This document shows, one piece after another, positions 1-8,125 of a stretch of 64,000 nt of DNA. Numbering within the stretch: position 1 is the stretch's first letter; each line of letters begins with the position of its first letter. The notes under the pieces were generated by a model. It did not search any database. It saw only the letters and a program-made list of their open reading frames with translations, and was not told the DNA's origin. Origin of the DNA: Lacihabitans sp. CCS-44 (lineage in GTDB: Bacteria; Bacteroidota; Bacteroidia; Cytophagales; Spirosomataceae). The stretch spans positions 1 to 64,000 of the forward strand of contig NZ_RJUE01000055.1 of assembly GCF_024343735.1 (NCBI RefSeq), written 5' to 3'. Position numbers and translations under genes: made by a program.

Positions 1-1
1 G

Positions 2-577
2 TTTTCTTCTAAGAAAATTGAGTTCGTAGCCAGAGCCAAAGAAAATCGCAAATACGAAGAGCTTTCGTCATTAATAAACTCGAATACCGATTGTGACTTA
101 GGGTCATTAACCTTATTAAAAGATAGTAAGGTCTACCTTTATACAGGAAAACCTATACAAAATAAAAAAGGAAATCTTCATTATAGAGAGGAAATTGTAC
201 AGACTCCTTTACGGTTAATTATGACCGAAAGTAAAAACAATCGAGAGTATAAAATGGCATTTATCACCAATAACTTCGACTTGACGGCAAAGGAAATTAC
301 CGATATTTATAAAAAACGTTGGGACATAGAAGTGTTTTTTCGCTTTATAAAACAAGAGCTTAATGTAAGTCATCTGGTTTCACTAAATGAAAATGGAATA
401 AAAGTAATGCTTTACATGACTTTAATAGCAGCAATGCTGATACTTGTATATAAGCATGCCAACAACCTTAGTTATAAAACCGCAAAAAGAAGGTTTAAAA
501 TGGAGGTCAGAAACTTGCTGATAAGAGAAATCGTAATCTTATCTGGTGGAAATCCTAATATACACTTTAAAACATAA
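2..577 (+). CDS. IS4-family transposase, C-terminal part (cut by window edge)
   Basis: The reading frame is open from the left edge, so the N-terminal part, with the first catalytic acidic residues, lies outside. The visible 191 residues carry the C-terminal signature of IS4-type DDE transposases, Y-x2-R-x3-E-x6-K, seen as YKKRWDIEVFFRFIK; its Glu is the third catalytic acidic residue. Such enzymes move their own insertion sequence by cut-and-paste. An internal ATG at 221 exists, but the frame continues upstream without a stop, so it is not the start. Whether the element is intact cannot be judged from here. Confidence 0.85.
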   Translation, partial: FSSKKIEFVARAKENRKYEELSSLINSNTDCDLGSLTLLKDSKVYLYTGKPIQNKKGNLHYREEIVQTPLRLIMTESKNNREYKMAFITNNFDLTAKEITDIYKKRWDIEVFFRFIKQELNVSHLVSLNENGIKVMLYMTLIAAMLILVYKHANNLSYKTAKRRFKMEVRNLLIREIVILSGGNPNIHFKT

Positions 578-579
578 AA

Positions 580-603
580 ATGGCCGGAATTTCTTCCGAC
601 CAT
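580..603. repeat. Hairpin just after the transposase gene
   Basis: Arms ATGGCCGGAA and TTCCGACCAT pair over 10 bases with one G-T type mismatch and a 4-base loop. It starts two bases after the transposase stop codon. It has no immediate T-run, so it is either a weak terminator or part of the insertion-sequence end. Confidence 0.45.
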
Positions 604-700
604 GACTACCTATTTTGGAGGTTTTTTTTTATTTTTTATGTTTGGTTTTATTTTTTGCAAAAAAACGTATTTAATTAGCATAAAAATTTAACCTTTCACT

Positions 701-1699
701 ATGAGGCCATACATAATATTCCTTCTTCTTATAAACGTTTTACAGTCTTTCGGGCAGAGAGATTTTTCGAAAGATTTACTGAAAGATTGGAAAAAAACAG
801 AAATCAGATCTAAAGATGGCAGTAAACTCTACGACCAAACGTACTTAAACTCTACTTTTGATATTAAGGTGTTTTCCAAAGATTCCTTGAGCTTATTCAC
901 GAATGGACGAAGATACAATCATAGTTATTCTTTGAAAGACAGTATGTTGGTTTTCAATAAGATAGTATTTAAAATAAAGTCTCTGACCGAAACAGAATTA
1001 ATACTTGATCAGGCCGATTTTGCAGACGAAATGCAAGCCTTGAGTCTAAGATTTATGCCCAAAAAATTGTATGATCTCACTTACACGCCTGTTTCTTATG
1101 TTTCAAAAAGCGGTGAGCGTGTTTATCAGCAAGTAAACGGAAAATTGGAGCCTTATTTTATGGATAAAAATATGGCCGTTATGGACTATATTTTTGAAAA
1201 ATTCGGCTTCCCTGAATATCGAAAAGGTGGTTTTGTAGTTCGGTTTGTAGTTACTAAAACTGGGGCTTTAAAGGGTGTGGCTGTGGTGGCTTCAACAAAT
1301 GACAAATACAATGAAAAACTCATTGCCGCTGTAAACAAAACGAAAGGTAAATGGCAGCCCGCAGAATATATGGGTGAAAAAGTAAATGTGGAGGTGGAGT
1401 ATGACTATAACTTGAGTTACAACGAAAGAGAGACCAGCTCTGTGGTGGATTCAGCCCAATATTCTAAAATGTACTATGACTATGGTAACGATTTCTTTGA
1501 GCGAGCGGCGTATAAACAAGCCGAGTCTTATTATCAGAAGTCCATCAACTACAACCCGCTAAATATCAATTCGTACTACCAACACGCAGCTTGTTTAATA
1601 TTACTTCGTCGCAAAGACGATGCCTGTAAAGACTACCAACAATTGGTTTTTCTGGAACAGAAAAAAGCCAAAGTCTTGCAGGATAAGTATTGTAAGTGA
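701..1699 (+). CDS. Exported TonB C-terminal domain / TPR protein
   Basis: The 332-residue protein begins with a signal peptide (MRPYIIFLLLINVLQSFGQ). Residues about 165-240 resemble a TonB C-terminal domain (GFPEYRKGGFVVRFVV, then the GKWQPAEYMGEKVNVEV stretch typical of Bacteroidota TonB-like proteins). Residues about 260-320 form tetratricopeptide repeats (AESYYQKSINYNPLNINSYY). There is no N-terminal TonB membrane anchor with a Pro-rich linker, so it is probably a periplasmic or envelope protein that borrows the TonB fold, not a true energy transducer. The middle of the protein is not recognised. It stands alone between the transposase and a convergent SDR gene. Confidence 0.7.
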   Translation: MRPYIIFLLLINVLQSFGQRDFSKDLLKDWKKTEIRSKDGSKLYDQTYLNSTFDIKVFSKDSLSLFTNGRRYNHSYSLKDSMLVFNKIVFKIKSLTETELILDQADFADEMQALSLRFMPKKLYDLTYTPVSYVSKSGERVYQQVNGKLEPYFMDKNMAVMDYIFEKFGFPEYRKGGFVVRFVVTKTGALKGVAVVASTNDKYNEKLIAAVNKTKGKWQPAEYMGEKVNVEVEYDYNLSYNERETSSVVDSAQYSKMYYDYGNDFFERAAYKQAESYYQKSINYNPLNINSYYQHAACLILLRRKDDACKDYQQLVFLEQKKAKVLQDKYCK

Positions 1700-1770
1700 C
1701 CTCCAATGTGTTAATTTGATAATGAGTTAATGAGTTAATAATGAAACTTCTAGTACTTGGTGCGAGTTTT

Positions 1771-1819
1771 CAATAACCAATAACCAATAACCAATAACCA
1801 ATAACCAATAACCAATAAC
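1771..1819. repeat. Tandem repeat, seven copies of CAATAAC
   Basis: Seven perfect consecutive copies of the 7-mer CAATAAC lie between two convergent genes and end about 5 bases from the SDR stop codon. The preceding 1717-1740 stretch is also repetitive (GAGTTAATGAGTTAAT). Slipped-strand copy-number change is expected for such an array. A related word (GGTTATTGGCT) recurs in the gap at 42085-42096. Confidence 0.9.
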
Positions 1820-1823
1820 CCAA

Positions 1824-2528
1824 TCAACCCGGCATTGTAGGTCTAACTTCAATCTTGCTCGGAAGTGTACGGGCAGGCATTTTTATGAGGTCTATGACCA
1901 TTTGGCCAATATCTTCGGGTTGAATTTTCCAAGCGTCTGCATCTGAAGGAACATGTCCGTTGAAATAGGAAGTCACTGATCCCGGCATAATGGTCGTTAC
2001 TTTTACTCCTTTGCTCCTTACGTCGAGCATGAGTGCTTGTGTGAAACCCACTAAACCAAATTTGCTGGCGTTATATGCCGTGCCGTTTACGAAGAAATTT
2101 GTTCCAGCCAAACTCGCAATAGTAATGATATAGCCCTTACTTTCAATAACTTGGTTGAGACAAGCCTTCACCGTGTTAAAAACTCCTGTCAGGTTAATAT
2201 CAATTGTTTCGTTCCATTGTTCGGCAGTTAGTGTTTCGATATTACCGAAATGGCCCACTCCAGCATTGGCCAAAACATAGTCCAAACTTCCCCATTTGGC
2301 GATTATTTCTTGCACATTTTGCTCCAAATCAGCGGGTTTTCTGACATCAGACACAAATCCTATGGCCGAATCTGGTTTTATTTTGTTCAAAAGCTCCAGG
2401 GCTGAGTTTAATGCCTCGGCATTTCTACCCGTTATGGCCACTTTTATATTTTCTTTTACCATGGCTTCGGCTATTCCTAAACCAATTCCCTTCGATCCAC
2501 CTGTTATAAAGCCTACTTTGTTTTTCAT
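1824..2528 (-). CDS. SDR-family NAD(P)-dependent oxidoreductase
   Basis: This 234-residue protein is a classical short-chain dehydrogenase/reductase. It has the Rossmann glycine motif GGSKGIG near residues 10-16, the LANAGVG motif near residue 90 that stabilises the central sheet, and the catalytic YNASK (Tyr-x3-Lys) with a Ser upstream (ITIASLAG). Length is normal for the family. It is presumably cytosolic. The substrate cannot be told from sequence; the closest general description is a 3-ketoacyl-ACP reductase-like or sorbitol-dehydrogenase-like SDR. The start ATG gives MKNKVGFITGG, directly placing the nucleotide-binding strand at the N-terminus. Confidence 0.88.
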   Translation of the reverse strand: MKNKVGFITGGSKGIGLGIAEAMVKENIKVAITGRNAEALNSALELLNKIKPDSAIGFVSDVRKPADLEQNVQEIIAKWGSLDYVLANAGVGHFGNIETLTAEQWNETIDINLTGVFNTVKACLNQVIESKGYIITIASLAGTNFFVNGTAYNASKFGLVGFTQALMLDVRSKGVKVTTIMPGSVTSYFNGHVPSDADAWKIQPEDIGQMVIDLIKMPARTLPSKIEVRPTMPG

Positions 2529-2543
2529 GTTGTTTGTATTTTA

Positions 2544-2571
2544 AACCGCCAAAGACGCAATGACGCCGAGG
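2544..2571. repeat. Short interspersed repeat with about 10-nt word spacing
   Basis: The stretch AACCGCCAAAGACGCAATG followed by ACGCCGAGG lies just upstream of the SDR start. It resembles the ACGCAAAGACGCAAAG-type intergenic words common in several phyla. A shorter related word (GACGCAAAGACTTGCGA) occurs near 56033-56049. No function is evident. Confidence 0.5.
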
Positions 2572-2675
2572 ATTTCTACCTTTTGTATCATACCGTTCTT
2601 CTGGAATTTATGTTTTCGTTTTTTGAAGAATATTCACAAATTTAGTCGGATATTTGTCGAATATTTCAATAATTC

Positions 2676-3173
2676 ATGGATATTTCTATCATAGTGGCGG
2701 TGGCCAAAAACGGTGTAATCGGAAGGGATAATCAGCTTTTGTGGAGGCTTTCAGAAGACCTTAAGTTATTTAAAAAACGTACGACTGGCCATGCCATCAT
2801 CATGGGTCGCAAAACTTACGATTCTATCGGCAAACCACTTCCAAATAGAGTAAATATTGTGATTTCTAGAAGTAAAGATTTAAAAATTGAAGGTTGTACT
2901 GTGGCAAATTCGTTGCAAGATGCCATTGAAATAGCCAAAAACGAGTCAGACAAAGACGAGGTTTTTATAATTGGAGGGGAGAAGATATATAATTTGGCGG
3001 AAAATCTAGGCACCAAGCTCTATCTTACCAAAGTATATGCTACCCTAGAAGGAGATGCTTTTTTCAACCTAAAACCTTACGAAAACTGGACGACGGTTTC
3101 ATCGCATTCTTACAAAAAAGATGAGAAGAATGAATACGATTTTGAGGTATTGGAAATGATTAGAGTTTTTTAG
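2676..3173 (+). CDS. folA: Dihydrofolate reductase
   Basis: The enzyme reduces dihydrofolate to tetrahydrofolate with NADPH, feeding thymidylate, purine and methionine synthesis. The 165 residues match the usual bacterial length. The N-terminus MDISIIVAVAKNGVIGRDNQLLW is typical, followed by the acidic active-site region LSEDLKLFK, the folate/NADPH motif GRKTYDSIGKPLPNR, and the FIIGGEKIY glycine pair that binds the cofactor. The ATG at 2676 is the only sensible start because the first beta strand begins at residue 3. No thyA is visible beside it. Confidence 0.96.
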   Translation: MDISIIVAVAKNGVIGRDNQLLWRLSEDLKLFKKRTTGHAIIMGRKTYDSIGKPLPNRVNIVISRSKDLKIEGCTVANSLQDAIEIAKNESDKDEVFIIGGEKIYNLAENLGTKLYLTKVYATLEGDAFFNLKPYENWTTVSSHSYKKDEKNEYDFEVLEMIRVF

Positions 3174-3242
3174 CAAAGCTGGACAATTCTGTGTTTTTAT
3201 ATGATTTTAATGTGAAGTTTTTTACGAAATATATATTTTTCT

Positions 3243-3271
3243 TTGACGAAGGATTTTACAAGATAATTTTG
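3243..3271 (+). promoter_or_regulatory. Bacteroidota-type promoter before a small ORF
   Basis: A TTG at 3243-3245 is followed after 18 nt by TAATTTTG (3264-3271), a perfect match to the TAnnTTTG -7 consensus of the Bacteroidota primary sigma factor. The predicted transcript would start near 3277 and reach the small ORF at 3313. Confidence 0.6.
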
Positions 3272-3312
3272 CGATTGTTGTGATGGAATATAACTTTACA
3301 ATAATTTTTAAT

Positions 3313-3456
3313 ATGGCATACAAGCCAAAAAGGGAAGTGAAAATATTTAATATTCTCACTTCCGTCTTAGATATGATTGTAGGAGCAATCACTATCTGGG
3401 AATTCGCAAAATCAAATCATGTTTTTGAGGTAATAGCCCACTACATGATGAAGTAA
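3313..3456 (+). CDS. Possible small membrane protein, 47 aa
   Basis: An ATG-to-TAA frame of 48 codons encodes a 47-residue peptide: a basic N-terminus (MAYKPKREVK), one hydrophobic stretch about residues 11-32 (IFNILTSVLDMIVGAITIW), and a short tail ending HYMMK. I do not recognise a family. Support for it being real comes from context: a good promoter at 3243-3271 and a terminator-like hairpin at 3479-3510 enclose exactly this frame in an otherwise empty 454-base gap. It could be a membrane-inserted small protein, a type I toxin-like peptide, or chance coding inside a small RNA. Confidence 0.45.
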   Translation: MAYKPKREVKIFNILTSVLDMIVGAITIWEFAKSNHVFEVIAHYMMK

Positions 3457-3478
3457 CTAGAAAAAATGTTACTTTCTA

Positions 3479-3510
3479 GGGGATGGTGTTTTGCATCACC
3501 CCTTTTTTAT
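3479..3510 (+). terminator. Terminator-like hairpin after the small ORF
   Basis: GGGGATG pairs with CATCACCCC (one bulged A) across an 8-base loop and is followed by a run of six T. It closes the transcription unit that begins at the 3243 promoter. The rest of this gap, up to the PEP carboxylase stop at 3628, is AT-rich and shows nothing else. Confidence 0.65.
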
Positions 3511-3627
3511 GTGTCAAAGATAAAAAGAAAGTTTTTATAAAAAAAATATTTTTATATTCTTTATTTTCGAGTTTGATGAAATTTTAAAGGTGATTACCTC
3601 TTCAAAGTTAAAAAATAAGTAATTAAA

Positions 3628-6177
3628 TTATGCCGAATTTCTACTCGCATTAATGTTCCCAAAAAGCGATCTGGTTACCATTTTCTCAAAAACCGTTTTT
3701 GCATTTTCATTTGCGGTTTCCTCCACTTCTTGTAAAGCATATTGCTGAATAGCCAAAAGCGGTAACACAATATTTTCTCTGTATTCTACGGACATCATGC
3801 TGATGGGGTCAGTTTCCATTAAAAGTTTTTGTCCAGAAACCAATAGCATATTGTTGATACTCATCTGTTGTTCTTCATACAAAATATTCCAAAATTCGCC
3901 ATACACGGGGTCGTTTTTCATATAAGAAGTCAGTGGGAAGTACGTCTTCGAAAGTGCCATCATGCTGTTCTGCATCAAGGTTTTGAAGTACAATGAGTTT
4001 TCAAAAAGGTCTTTCAAATCCTCTAATTTTCCTTCGTCTATTTTGGACTGAAGAGCAGTACCAAATCCAAAGAACCCAGGAACGTTTTGTTTTAATTGGC
4101 TCCATGAGCCCACAAATGGTATGGCACGTAAGTCACTCAATTTAAGCTGACTAGAAGTGCTTCTTTTGCTCGGCCGACTTCCAATCTTGGTTTTTCCGTA
4201 GTATTTCAGTGGGCTTTTGTGTTCGAGATAAGATACAAAAAGCGGATGATTTTTTAATTCTAAATACTTTTTGCCACCCACTTCAGCCAATTCTTCAATC
4301 AGGTCACGTTCTTGTTTGCTAATCAGCGATTTATCATCCGTAAAGATATCATTGATTACACCTGCCGAAAGCAACTGCTCGAAGTTAAAAATGGCCTGTG
4401 GTTTTGATCCGTACATCGACGAAATCGTTTGACCTTGTATGGTAATCTGAATCTCATTATTGGCAATGCTTGGACCCTGTGAGGCATAAAACTGATGTGT
4501 TTTGCCACCACCACGAGCCGGAGGGCCACCTCGGCCATCAAAAAAGACGACATTTATACCATTTTCCATAGAGACCGCTGTAAGATTCTCCTTGGCTTTG
4601 TAGATCTCCCAGTTGGCTTTTATGTAACCGCCGTCTTTTGTACCGTCGGAGAATCCAAGCATAATGGTCTGGAAATCAGAGCGGTATTTGAGCTGTTTTT
4701 TGTAATATTCGAGGTTATAGAGTTCGCCCATTGATTGTCTGGCTGTATCTAGGCCTTCGATGGTTTCGAAAAGCGGAACGATGTCGACATTTATTTCTTC
4801 TATGCCACAGAATTTAAACATGGCCAGCACTTCAAGTACCGAACACGAGGAAGTTGAGTTTGAAATGATATATCTATGACAAGCCTTTTCGCCATTTTTG
4901 GTCTGGATTTCTTTGATGGCTTTGATAGTTTTGAATGTATCTTTTACCAAAGGATCCTCAAAGTCATCTTCGTTAATGGTGATATCGTTGTTGGTCAAAA
5001 ATGCCACTTTTTCTTCGTGAGACCACTCAGAATAGGGCGTTGTTGAAACATTGTATTTGCTTACAACTGCTTGAAAAACAGCTTCGTGTATGCTGCTATC
5101 CTGTCTGATGTCGAGACTAGCGAAGTGCATTCCAAACAACTTCACTCTTCTTATAAACCTATCCAATTCTCCCAAGAACATCGAATTATGGTCTTTTACC
5201 ATTTTGTCTCTAACCTCGGCCAGGGCTGCAAGAAGTTCGGCTGCTGTAAGGTCATTGTTAAGACCAAACATGTTGGTGTATATTCTGTTGTTGATTTTAT
5301 CCAAAAGCGGAATAACACCTTTGAACGTGAACCTACGTCTGATATCTTTGAAATGATTGTAATAACACTTCAAAATGTTGGTTCTGAGTTCTTGAGCAAC
5401 TTTTTTGCTAATTTCGGCCGTTACGAATGGGTTACCGTCTCTATCACCACCTGGCCAAAAACCTAGGTCAATGATGGATTTGAATGCTTCGTTTTCGTCT
5501 AAAATATCGCTATAAATGAGGTCGTGCAACTGCCCGATAGCTTCATAATATACATGTCTCAAGTAAAAAATGATACTTTGAGCTTCTTGAACAGGTGTGG
5601 GTTGCTCGTCATTGATAAACGGCGTTTTGCCCAACTGTTGCAGTAGGGCATCTATGGCATTTATATCATTCGTGGCAATACAGGCTTCCAAGTCTTGGAT
5701 GATTCTGAGTACCGAGTTTGGATAAAATTGCGTTGGGTGAGCCGTGAAAACCACTCTTACCTTGAAGTTTCTAAGTTTTTCTTTTACTTCTTCAATTTTG
5801 CCATGCTGCGAAGCCAAGGCAATGATAGACGCCAAAGTGCCCTTGGTATTGGTGGCATTAAGTTTCTCGAAAGCCGCATCTTCAACAGAGTCAAAAAGTA
5901 CCACTTGACGTTCGATATAGGTGATAAATCTAAAAAGAAGGTCTATTTTCTCCTTGTCCGTCTTGATGTTGGTATATCGCTCAAAGAACGAATTGATAAT
6001 TTCTTTAGGAGTTTGGCCGTCTTCAAAACCTTGTTTGGCTTTATCATGCAAAAACGGCATGAGCGTGCCAATATTGGTCATTTTATCGTATGGCAACCTC
6101 GAAAAGAGGGTGTTGAATACCAAATATTTGTTATGAACCTCTTGGGTAAATAAGGTCTCAAGATTTTGTTTCGACAT
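3628..6177 (-). CDS. ppc: Phosphoenolpyruvate carboxylase
   Basis: The enzyme carboxylates PEP with bicarbonate to oxaloacetate, replenishing the TCA cycle. The 849 residues fit the family. Landmarks are VVFTAHPTQ with the catalytic His near residue 147, the GGDRDGNPFVT motif, and FDGRGGPPARGGGKTH with the mobile glycine-rich active-site loop. The C-terminus reads GNINASRNSA rather than the RNTG ending of E. coli-type enzymes; I believe this is usual in the phylum. It is monocistronic, with a -7-like element upstream. Cytosolic and very likely functional. Confidence 0.96.
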   Translation of the reverse strand: MSKQNLETLFTQEVHNKYLVFNTLFSRLPYDKMTNIGTLMPFLHDKAKQGFEDGQTPKEIINSFFERYTNIKTDKEKIDLLFRFITYIERQVVLFDSVEDAAFEKLNATNTKGTLASIIALASQHGKIEEVKEKLRNFKVRVVFTAHPTQFYPNSVLRIIQDLEACIATNDINAIDALLQQLGKTPFINDEQPTPVQEAQSIIFYLRHVYYEAIGQLHDLIYSDILDENEAFKSIIDLGFWPGGDRDGNPFVTAEISKKVAQELRTNILKCYYNHFKDIRRRFTFKGVIPLLDKINNRIYTNMFGLNNDLTAAELLAALAEVRDKMVKDHNSMFLGELDRFIRRVKLFGMHFASLDIRQDSSIHEAVFQAVVSKYNVSTTPYSEWSHEEKVAFLTNNDITINEDDFEDPLVKDTFKTIKAIKEIQTKNGEKACHRYIISNSTSSCSVLEVLAMFKFCGIEEINVDIVPLFETIEGLDTARQSMGELYNLEYYKKQLKYRSDFQTIMLGFSDGTKDGGYIKANWEIYKAKENLTAVSMENGINVVFFDGRGGPPARGGGKTHQFYASQGPSIANNEIQITIQGQTISSMYGSKPQAIFNFEQLLSAGVINDIFTDDKSLISKQERDLIEELAEVGGKKYLELKNHPLFVSYLEHKSPLKYYGKTKIGSRPSKRSTSSQLKLSDLRAIPFVGSWSQLKQNVPGFFGFGTALQSKIDEGKLEDLKDLFENSLYFKTLMQNSMMALSKTYFPLTSYMKNDPVYGEFWNILYEEQQMSINNMLLVSGQKLLMETDPISMMSVEYRENIVLPLLAIQQYALQEVEETANENAKTVFEKMVTRSLFGNINASRNSA

Positions 6178-6210
6178 GGTTTTGTTTTTCCAAATTAAAA
6201 GAATTCAAAA

Positions 6211-6218
6211 CAAAGATA
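6211..6218 (-). promoter_or_regulatory. Possible -7 element of ppc
   Basis: On the minus strand this reads TATCTTTG, matching TAnnTTTG, about 34 nt before the ppc start codon. No clear TTG is found 19-21 nt upstream of it, so the call is tentative. Confidence 0.35.
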
Positions 6219-6343
6219 ATAAAACACAAAAAAAAGAGGGGAAATGATGCTATTTGTTATGCAAAAGCAAGTAAAATGTTATTTATTCCAAATTAAATAT
6301 TGGTAAATTGATATTTTTTAGAATATATCCTTTGATTGGGTGT

Positions 6344-7384
6344 TCAGAACAAAGTCAACTGTTGGCTTTTTGAAATACTAAACGAATTTTTATTGAGCTC
6401 AGGAAAGACAAAGTTTGGGAAGAATTTGTCCTTGGCTATTTTTATGGATTGATGGAAAGAATCTGCCAATATTCCGCTGCCTTTCATTCGCTCCTTAGGT
6501 ATTTTGCTGCCCAGATTTCCTTCGTGAAGACAACGGATTTGGTTCAAAATTTTGTCTGCTCGGTCGGGATAATGTGTTTTTGCCCACTCTATAAATATCG
6601 GTTCTACAACATCGTTCAGCCGAACCATGGTGGAGGCAAACCCGAAGGCTCCATTCAAATGGAACTGTTCGGCTAAAGCAAAAATTTCGTGACTATTAAT
6701 GGCCGGAATTATGGGTGCTATCATGCCAAAAACAGGTATATCGTTTTCGGAAAGGACTTTCATGGCTCTTAGTTTATTGGCTGCGGAGGATGTTCGGGGT
6801 TCTAAAACCCTACGAGTTTCTTCGTCTAAAGTAGTGATGGATAAGGCCACGGCCACCAAATTGTCTTCTCGAAGTTTTTTAAGAATGTCTAAATCCCGCA
6901 ACAAAAGAGCGTTTTTGGTGATGATGGTCAGCGGATGTTTATATTTCAGGCAGACTTCTAAAAGCTGCCGCGTGAGCATAAATTTCCTTTCGGCAGGCTG
7001 ATAGCAATCGGTATTTCCGGAGAACGATATGGGATTTGGAATATAGTTTTTTTTCTGAAAATATTTTTCAAGAAGAGCAGGAGCGTCGGGTTTATAAAGG
7101 ATTTTTCGTTCAAAATCCACACCCGCATTCAGTGACCAATATTCGTGTGTGGGTCGGGCATAGCAGTACGAACAGCCATGCTCGCAGCCCTGGTAAGGGT
7201 TGAGCGATTGAATAAAGGGCAAGTCTATGCTTTTGACCTGATTTACAATGGTTTTGGCATGTACTTTTATGAATTCTGTCTTGGTTTTTATTTCTTCGTA
7301 ATCGTAGTCGTTCTCCCAAAACGGTACAGTTTCCGTTTTGTCGAAGCGATTCTTTACGTTGTTTACAGCTCCTTGTCCTTTCAT
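6344..7384 (-). CDS. PA0069-like radical SAM protein
   Basis: The 346-residue protein contains the radical SAM cluster motif Cx3CxxC as GCEHGCSYCYARPTHEYW near residues 65-85, which binds a [4Fe-4S] cluster and S-adenosylmethionine. The YARPTHEYWSLNAGVDFE stretch and the following ISFSGNTDCYQPAE region match the family related to spore photoproduct lyase (SplB-like; PA0069-type). The actual reaction of this family in non-sporeformers is not established. The start ATG gives MKGQGAVNNVKNRFD, the usual N-terminus. It is a single gene, with 165 bases separating it from ppc on the same strand. Confidence 0.88.
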   Translation of the reverse strand: MKGQGAVNNVKNRFDKTETVPFWENDYDYEEIKTKTEFIKVHAKTIVNQVKSIDLPFIQSLNPYQGCEHGCSYCYARPTHEYWSLNAGVDFERKILYKPDAPALLEKYFQKKNYIPNPISFSGNTDCYQPAERKFMLTRQLLEVCLKYKHPLTIITKNALLLRDLDILKKLREDNLVAVALSITTLDEETRRVLEPRTSSAANKLRAMKVLSENDIPVFGMIAPIIPAINSHEIFALAEQFHLNGAFGFASTMVRLNDVVEPIFIEWAKTHYPDRADKILNQIRCLHEGNLGSKIPKERMKGSGILADSFHQSIKIAKDKFFPNFVFPELNKNSFSISKSQQLTLF

Positions 7385-7489
7385 TTTCTAAAAGTAGGGA
7401 GCTGAATTTGAATTATAAAAAAATGCTAAATTCCTTGGATTTGTTCTGCTATTTTTGTTGCCACTAATTCACGAATGAACAGCATAAAT

Positions 7490-7699
7490 CTATTCTATCA
7501 CCTTATTTTTTCTTCCAAAAATAAAATATATCAGGCCACCAAAAGGTACAAATATGGTCACCAGTACCCAAATGAGTTTATGATTGCCTTCAAATTTGGA
7601 CCTAACGATGTCTATGATGGCGAAAATCATAAAGAGCCAAAATGAGAACACTGTGATTTGCCAAAAAATCAAACCGAAAGAAGGAGATAAGTAATTCAT
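7490..7699 (-). CDS. PLDc_N-domain small membrane protein
   Basis: The 69-residue protein has two hydrophobic segments, the second in the pattern KLIWVLVTIFVPFGGLIYF followed by GRKNK. This is the PLDc_N (cardiolipin-synthase N-terminal type) membrane module, here without the phospholipase domain. Stand-alone copies are common in Bacteroidota and have no assigned role. It lies 3 bases after the next upstream membrane-protein gene, so both are probably co-transcribed. Confidence 0.8.
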   Translation of the reverse strand: MNYLSPSFGLIFWQITVFSFWLFMIFAIIDIVRSKFEGNHKLIWVLVTIFVPFGGLIYFIFGRKNKVIE

Positions 7700-7702
7700 G
7701 TT

Positions 7703-8080
7703 TTATTTTTTTGTTAAAACGCCTAGCATCCAAGCTGCCAAAACACCCACTGCAGTACTTAATGCTATTGCATAAATATAGCTCCGAATAAGAAATGCAC
7801 CGTTGTCTTTACCGAAAATATTGAATAGGTCTTTGGTATAAGCAAAGTAGGCTAGTTCAAGAAATAAAGGTAGTAGTAATATCCAGAAGTTGATCTGCAT
7901 GTTTTTGGTGAAATAATACACCAAGGCTGAGATTAAGAAAAGAGGAATGGCGACAATCAGTTGTATGATTGGTCCTACACCAACTTCGCTGCCCGGATAG
8001 CTGCTTTTGGTTATGATAAGTATGTTTGAAATGAATGCAAGAATTACGATTCCGAGCAGAATAAAATACATTTTGTCCAT
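7703..8080 (-). CDS. Four-helix membrane protein, unknown family
   Basis: I do not recognise this 125-residue protein. Hydropathy shows about four membrane segments: residues about 5-24, 38-58, 66-85 and 100-121, with few charged residues between. It sits between an aminotransferase gene (45 bases upstream) and the PLDc_N gene (3 bases downstream) on the same strand, so it is probably part of a four- or five-gene transcription unit. No catalytic motif is seen. Confidence 0.65.
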   Translation of the reverse strand: MDKMYFILLGIVILAFISNILIITKSSYPGSEVGVGPIIQLIVAIPLFLISALVYYFTKNMQINFWILLLPLFLELAYFAYTKDLFNIFGKDNGAFLIRSYIYAIALSTAVGVLAAWMLGVLTKK

Positions 8081-8125
8081 GGTCTATTTTTAGTTTATAA
8101 TGGTTAAGTTTTTGTGCAAAGAACA

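Noticed and set aside
1771-1819. CAATAAC array as a CRISPR or telomere-like array
   Set aside because: The unit is 7 bases with no spacers, so it is a simple tandem repeat.
5071-6153. Several plus-strand frames of 70-150 codons opposite PEP carboxylase
   Set aside because: They are antisense shadows of a fully conserved enzyme gene.
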